Positions 61,488 to 64,000 of a stretch of DNA of 64,000 nucleotides are shown here, in pieces. Numbering within the stretch: the stretch's first letter is position 1; each line of letters begins with the position of its first letter. The notes under the pieces were generated by a model. That model saw nothing but the letters and a program-made list of their open reading frames with translations, ran no database searches and was not told the DNA's origin. The position numbers were made by a program, and so were the translations under genes. Source of the DNA: Rhodococcoides trifolii. GTDB lineage: Bacteria; Actinomycetota; Actinomycetes; Mycobacteriales; Mycobacteriaceae. Location of the stretch: the NCBI RefSeq assembly GCF_014635345.1, contig NZ_BMCU01000001.1, forward strand, positions 1,178,001 through 1,242,000, read 5' to 3'.

Positions 61488-64000
61488 TTAAGCTCCTTCT
61501 ACTTCAGAGGGCGACGCCCAACCGATGTCCCAAGAAACGAATTGGCCACCGGGAGAGCTCAGTTGGACTGACCGGTGGTCGATGTAAAGCCCGCGTTGAC
61601 CTCTAATCTGCGGGAGCACCAGCCATATTGGACGTACGCGTCGTACCGAGAGATCGCTGAGCACCGGCAAAAGATCCATAGCTCCATACCGGGCAAGCGC
61701 AGCGGGTTCCGTCAGCACCAACGGGCTACTGGTGTCGTTTGCGCTGAACGCCATCTGCCGGAGGTGATTGATTACCGAGGGCATCGACAAACCGACAAGC
61801 GTCTGCAGTCTGGTTGCATCTTTGCTTGGAGATGGTGCAGCATCGGCAGCACGAACTAGATCCCAGGAAATACCGCGCTCTCTGGCGGTTGCGCTCATCG
61901 CGTCGATAATCGACCCGGTGATGTCGTAGACCTCGCCTCCGTAACGATCTGCAAGCGCTTGGGCAACAGCAAGATGAGCAGAAGGGCGGGTCGGTGGGAC
62001 AGGGACTTTGACCGCCATGAAGCCGCGCTCCGCAATAGATTGTGCGAGTAGTGCTTCCGACCTCTGACGGGTGATGGAGCTATCACCGGCCGTCTTTGTT
62101 GAGCCTGACCCCGTAAAAGATCCACGGACCCCTGTGCTTGTCCTCGTCTGCAGGTTGGTGACGCTTGAAGGACGGGCGTCAGCGAAGTGATAGTTGCTTC
62201 CGTCGAAGGTCAATCCCACTCCACTGTGCTCGACGATTGAGTCCAGTCTGGGGCGGTGGGGAAGGCGGTCGAGCGCGGGAAAACGCGCTGCCACGCGGCT
62301 TTGAATCTGGTTGGGCGACAACGTTTCTACCTGAGAAATTCCAGACAGAGCCAGCTTCAAGCATTCTGCGGGTGATATCGCGATATTGTGCAGCTCACCG
62401 CGTCCCGATACCGCTGCCTGGGAGGAACCCGCCGCAGCGAGCTTGACAAGTCGTTGCTCCGACGGCGGAGAGATCATCTCTGAATCCTGACCGGATGCCT
62501 TGCTATACCCGTCCGAAAAAGCCATTCGAAGGGCACTCGCTGCCTTAGCGGCGGGGATGACCGCGTGTAGGTCTGACGTCACGAGGTCATCAGCATGAGC
62601 GGCGGCAGCCTCGGCGGCAGCCAACAGCGACTCGTCCTGGGCGATCAATGTGAGCCGGCGGCCGTGACGTCGTCTGACCAACTCTTGAACCCCGGATGCC
62701 GATTCCCACTCCGTCAAGCGATCGAGCGCGACTCGCAGAAGACCGCCGGCGAGTCTGTCGGCTTCTGCCCTGGCAGTGACGTCACCCGGCGACGCGGCGT
62801 CGGCGGGAAGTCGAGATCTGACCTCCTCCCGAAGTGTGGCCACAGCCGCTACGCCACCTGATTCGTTCAGGATGGTTGTGACGCTGTCGACCAGAGCATC
62901 GAGAAGTGCGCGGGCTTTGTCGTCCTCCGCCCAATCGCTCTGCAGCTCCTTGATCAGCTGGGGGCCGCGCTGAGGTGCTTTACCGAGATGCGCTGCAATC
63001 TCCGTCACCGAAGCGAATTCGTCGATGCCGGGTGTTGCTCCGAGAATTGCCTCGGCGGCTTGTCTGCGTGTGCTGGAACCACGGCTTTCTGTGACCGCAT
63101 TGAGCAGCAGGTCTTTTGCGTCGGTGAGTCCCATGAGGCCGTCGCGGCCGCGCCGCCGTTGTTTTCCGAGCCGCGCGGTCCATTCTCGATATCGATCTTT
63201 GATTTCGCGTCGTGTGTCTCGGCCTTCGCGAGCGACAAGGCGATTCAACAAAGCCACATCGAGGGCAAGTAGCTCGCCCACCGTGGTTACCTGGAGGGTG
63301 AGTAGCGCGGAGGCACCTCGGACAGACAACCCCGCCTGTGCCAGGAGCGTACCGGCATCTGCTTTTCGGACGCGATCGTCGTCCTCAGCGGTCTTCTTGT
63401 CATCGACCGTGTGAAACGCGTTCTGCCACAAACGAAGCATGTCTTCAGCCGTGTCGGGACGTTGCCCGGCCGTCCGACTCAGCGCCGATCGGAAGAAGGT
63501 GAGCATTCCAGTTCGGACCGCACAATCGAAAGCGTCGGGGTCTAACGTGATGTCGTCGGTGACCACCGCCGGGTTGGCCTGTGCGTCGGTTCCGTAGCGA
63601 GGAGTGCCGCCGGTTGCCATCTCGAACAGCACCACTGCTGCGCCGTACCTCTCAGCAGCTGTGTCGTACTGCGTTCGGCCGCCCGTGCCGAGGAATGGAT
63701 CCAAATAAGGCGGCGAACCTGCTTCGACGTTTCTCACGTCGATACCTGCCATCGAGAAGTCGTACATCAGAACTCTGCTGTCCGACGACGCCTTGGTGGT
63801 CTTGATTCCCAGGTTGGACGGCTTGATGTCGCGGTGCATGACCCCCGACCGTTCTAGAGCGACCACGGCGGCCAAGATGTCCGAACCCCACCGCTCCAGC
63901 TGATCGAGAGACAAGCTGCCGGCCCGCGACGCCATTTCCTCGGCCAGGGTCGTGCGACCGGCGAAACTCAGAAGAAGTGCGGTGTGTCCGTCCAGGTCGT
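61488..64000 (-). CDS. pglW: BREX type 2 serine/threonine kinase PglW, 5' part outside window
   Basis: About 836 residues are visible; the frame is open to the right edge, so the gene is incomplete. Kinase motifs near the edge are SGVMHRDIKPSNLGI (catalytic loop) and VLMYDFSMAGIDV (DFS in the DFG position), then AGSPPYLDPFLG. A long helical region and a C-terminal part follow. An ATG at 63935 is internal: upstream codons (DLDGHTALLLSFAG) continue the kinase hinge region. PglW is first in the BREX type 2 operon and is thought to phosphorylate partner proteins. Confidence 0.92.
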   Translation of the reverse strand, partial: DLDGHTALLLSFAGRTTLAEEMASRAGSLSLDQLERWGSDILAAVVALERSGVMHRDIKPSNLGIKTTKASSDSRVLMYDFSMAGIDVRNVEAGSPPYLDPFLGTGGRTQYDTAAERYGAAVVLFEMATGGTPRYGTDAQANPAVVTDDITLDPDAFDCAVRTGMLTFFRSALSRTAGQRPDTAEDMLRLWQNAFHTVDDKKTAEDDDRVRKADAGTLLAQAGLSVRGASALLTLQVTTVGELLALDVALLNRLVAREGRDTRREIKDRYREWTARLGKQRRRGRDGLMGLTDAKDLLLNAVTESRGSSTRRQAAEAILGATPGIDEFASVTEIAAHLGKAPQRGPQLIKELQSDWAEDDKARALLDALVDSVTTILNESGGVAAVATLREEVRSRLPADAASPGDVTARAEADRLAGGLLRVALDRLTEWESASGVQELVRRRHGRRLTLIAQDESLLAAAEAAAAHADDLVTSDLHAVIPAAKAASALRMAFSDGYSKASGQDSEMISPPSEQRLVKLAAAGSSQAAVSGRGELHNIAISPAECLKLALSGISQVETLSPNQIQSRVAARFPALDRLPHRPRLDSIVEHSGVGLTFDGSNYHFADARPSSVTNLQTRTSTGVRGSFTGSGSTKTAGDSSITRQRSEALLAQSIAERGFMAVKVPVPPTRPSAHLAVAQALADRYGGEVYDITGSIIDAMSATARERGISWDLVRAADAAPSPSKDATRLQTLVGLSMPSVINHLRQMAFSANDTSSPLVLTEPAALARYGAMDLLPVLSDLSVRRVRPIWLVLPQIRGQRGLYIDHRSVQLSSPGGQFVSWDIGWASPSEVEGA

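Noticed and set aside
1..64000. CRISPR arrays, insertion sequences and rRNA genes
   Set aside because: No regular direct-repeat/spacer pattern, no transposase or terminal inverted repeat pair and no rRNA sequence was seen on reading through.
63500..64000. DFS instead of DFG in PglW as a sign of an inactive kinase
   Set aside because: As far as I recall, DFS at this position is usual in the PglW-like kinase group, and the HRD catalytic loop is intact.

Overview
The window is high-GC bacterial DNA with actinobacterial features: abundant GTG/TTG starts, stop-start overlaps (GTGA, ATGA, TAATG), an ESX-type polymorphic toxin, paired VapBC genes and BREX type 2 (Pgl) genes. It most resembles Rhodococcus or a close relative in the Mycobacteriales. 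That is inferred from gene content and protein style, because no rRNA or other marker gene is present.

Region 1 (1-22.3 kb) is ordinary chromosome with many small catabolic and regulatory genes. It holds SRPBCC, glyoxalase-like (VOC) and NTF2-like proteins, a MarR regulator with a large palindromic operator, an M20 amidohydrolase, a membrane-anchored serine hydrolase, an acyl-CoA ligase, an epoxide hydrolase-like protein and a NERD/UvrD-type helicase. It also has a VapBC toxin-antitoxin pair, a NarL-type two-component system and two TfoX-N paralogues. At 7.1-8.7 kb lies a toxin with a colicin D-like tRNase tip and its translationally coupled immunity gene.

Region 2 (22.5-37.6 kb) is one metabolic module. 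A minus-strand operon (rhaT-rhaP-rhaQ-rhaS-rhaM-rhaI-isomerase-like gene-rhaEW-rhaB) imports L-rhamnose and converts it to dihydroxyacetone phosphate and lactaldehyde/lactate. A divergent plus-strand operon encodes a LacI regulator and LutABC, which oxidise lactate to pyruvate. Two near-identical palindromic sites lie in the divergent promoter region, so the regulator probably controls both arms.

Region 3 (37.7-64 kb) is an accessory defence island. It opens with a decayed copy of the NTF2-like gene of Region 1, then an HNH endonuclease and a small zinc-ribbon membrane protein. A plus-strand trio follows: a DUF6361-like protein, a phospholipase D-like protein and a large helicase. Next comes an unrecognised gene, then a minus-strand BREX type 2 locus (pglW-pglX-pglY-pglZ-brxD-brxHI). 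pglW runs off the right edge, so the island continues beyond the window. The trio is the least characterised system here; it may correspond to the published Azaca type, but I cannot confirm that from sequence alone.
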